A DNA stretch of 5,850 nt, taken from positions 1 to 5,850 of the forward strand of contig CASQEL010000145.1 in assembly GCA_949427775.1 (NCBI GenBank). The letters are read 5' to 3'. The notes under the pieces are model-generated. The model was given only the letters and a program-made list of their open reading frames with translations. It was not told the origin of the DNA and did not search any database. Positions 5,438 to 5,850 of this stretch are shown piece after piece. This DNA is from an uncultured Desulfovibrionaceae bacterium (GTDB lineage: Bacteria; Desulfobacterota; Desulfovibrionia; Desulfovibrionales; Desulfovibrionaceae). Numbering within the stretch: position 1 is the first letter of the stretch; each line of letters starts with the position of its first letter. The position numbers and the translations under genes are program-made.

Positions 5438-5850
5438 ATGAAACATTCGTTTTTCTTCCGTTATGTGGCGCTGGCGCTGGCAGCCGTGATCGCCCTGCCT
5501 TTGTTGGGATGCGGCGGCTGCGTCTCCCACGAGAAAAAACGCGACGGCGATATCGGTGATTCCCGGGCCATCGAATGGAAACTCTCCCCCGAAGCGCAGA
5601 CCACCTATGCCTTTCTCCTCTATGATCAGGCATTGCGGCAGGAGGACGAGGAAGCTCTGGTGAGCTCGTTGCAGGCATTGTCCTCCGGTCAATCGCCTGT
5701 CGGCATCTATGTGGAATCGGGCATTTGGCTTATGAGCCGCAAGTCCCCCCTGGCTCTCCGGGCGCTGGAAATCGGTCTGCGGCAGTTTCCCGACGATTCC
5801 TCACTCAATCTGCTCTACGCCGAGGCGCTGATGGAAAACGACGAGGCCGC
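5438..5850 (+). CDS. Lipoprotein with probable TPR-like helical repeats, N-terminal part
   Basis: An open frame starting at ATG 5438-5440, three bases after the sigma-gene TAG, and running off the right edge (about 137 residues visible). Residues 1-25 are a lipoprotein signal peptide: MKHSFFFRY, hydrophobic core 10-23, and lipobox Leu22-Leu-Gly-Cys25. Cys25 would be lipidated; Gly at +2 fits outer-membrane sorting under the enterobacterial rule. After a charged linker (30-45) comes helical sequence: SPEAQTTYAFLLYDQALRQ at about 50-68, then ALRALEIGLRQFPDDSSLNL around 107-126 and LLYAEALMEND, which has the alternating Ala/Leu/Tyr and Pro-Asp turn pattern of tetratricopeptide repeats. TPR domains bind partner proteins; no partner can be named. 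No good Shine-Dalgarno is visible next to the ATG, so coupling to the upstream gene is probable. The rest of the protein is outside the window. Confidence 0.88.
   Translation, partial: MKHSFFFRYVALALAAVIALPLLGCGGCVSHEKKRDGDIGDSRAIEWKLSPEAQTTYAFLLYDQALRQEDEEALVSSLQALSSGQSPVGIYVESGIWLMSRKSPLALRALEIGLRQFPDDSSLNLLYAEALMENDEA

Overview
This 5.85 kb window looks like a conserved chromosomal region of a GC-rich, anaerobic, Gram-negative bacterium of the Desulfovibrio group (Desulfovibrionaceae or close relatives). The inference rests on four things: a short cobalamin-dependent methionine synthase without a reactivation domain, a sigma-32-type factor divergent from it, an exported TlpA-type thioredoxin, and a Cys-containing ArgA-like acetyltransferase. 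No marker gene fixes the species. Coding density is high. There are no tRNA or rRNA genes, no mobile elements and no CRISPR repeats, and no gene-free stretch exceeds about 175 bases.

Left arm, minus strand (4198 down to 1): metH, a TlpA-like exported thioredoxin, a GNAT acetyltransferase, hpt, then the start of a zinc-ribbon gene that runs off the left edge. The first three genes are joined by 4-base ATGA stop/start overlaps. hpt follows after 23 bases. This is a very likely operon of at least four genes, mixing methionine synthesis, periplasmic or envelope thiol redox, an acetyl transfer (possibly the first step of arginine synthesis) and purine salvage. The 110-base gap after hpt holds nested inverted repeats that could fold as a three-way-junction RNA starting at the hpt stop codon.

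Centre (4199-4369): a 171-base divergent intergenic region with an A/T-rich core from about 4265 to 4320. It holds weak candidate promoters facing both ways and a 13-base dyad just upstream of metH.

Right arm, plus strand (4370 to 5850): a sigma-32/RpoH-type sigma factor carrying a strongly acidic N-terminal extension of about 70 residues, followed 3 bases after its stop by a lipoprotein with helical, TPR-like character that runs off the right edge.

I found no clear new multi-gene system. The points most worth a second look are the structured element after hpt (194-263), the acidic extension and missing Shine-Dalgarno of the sigma gene, the MetH architecture with G-tracts in its linker, and the three-cysteine tail of the acetyltransferase.
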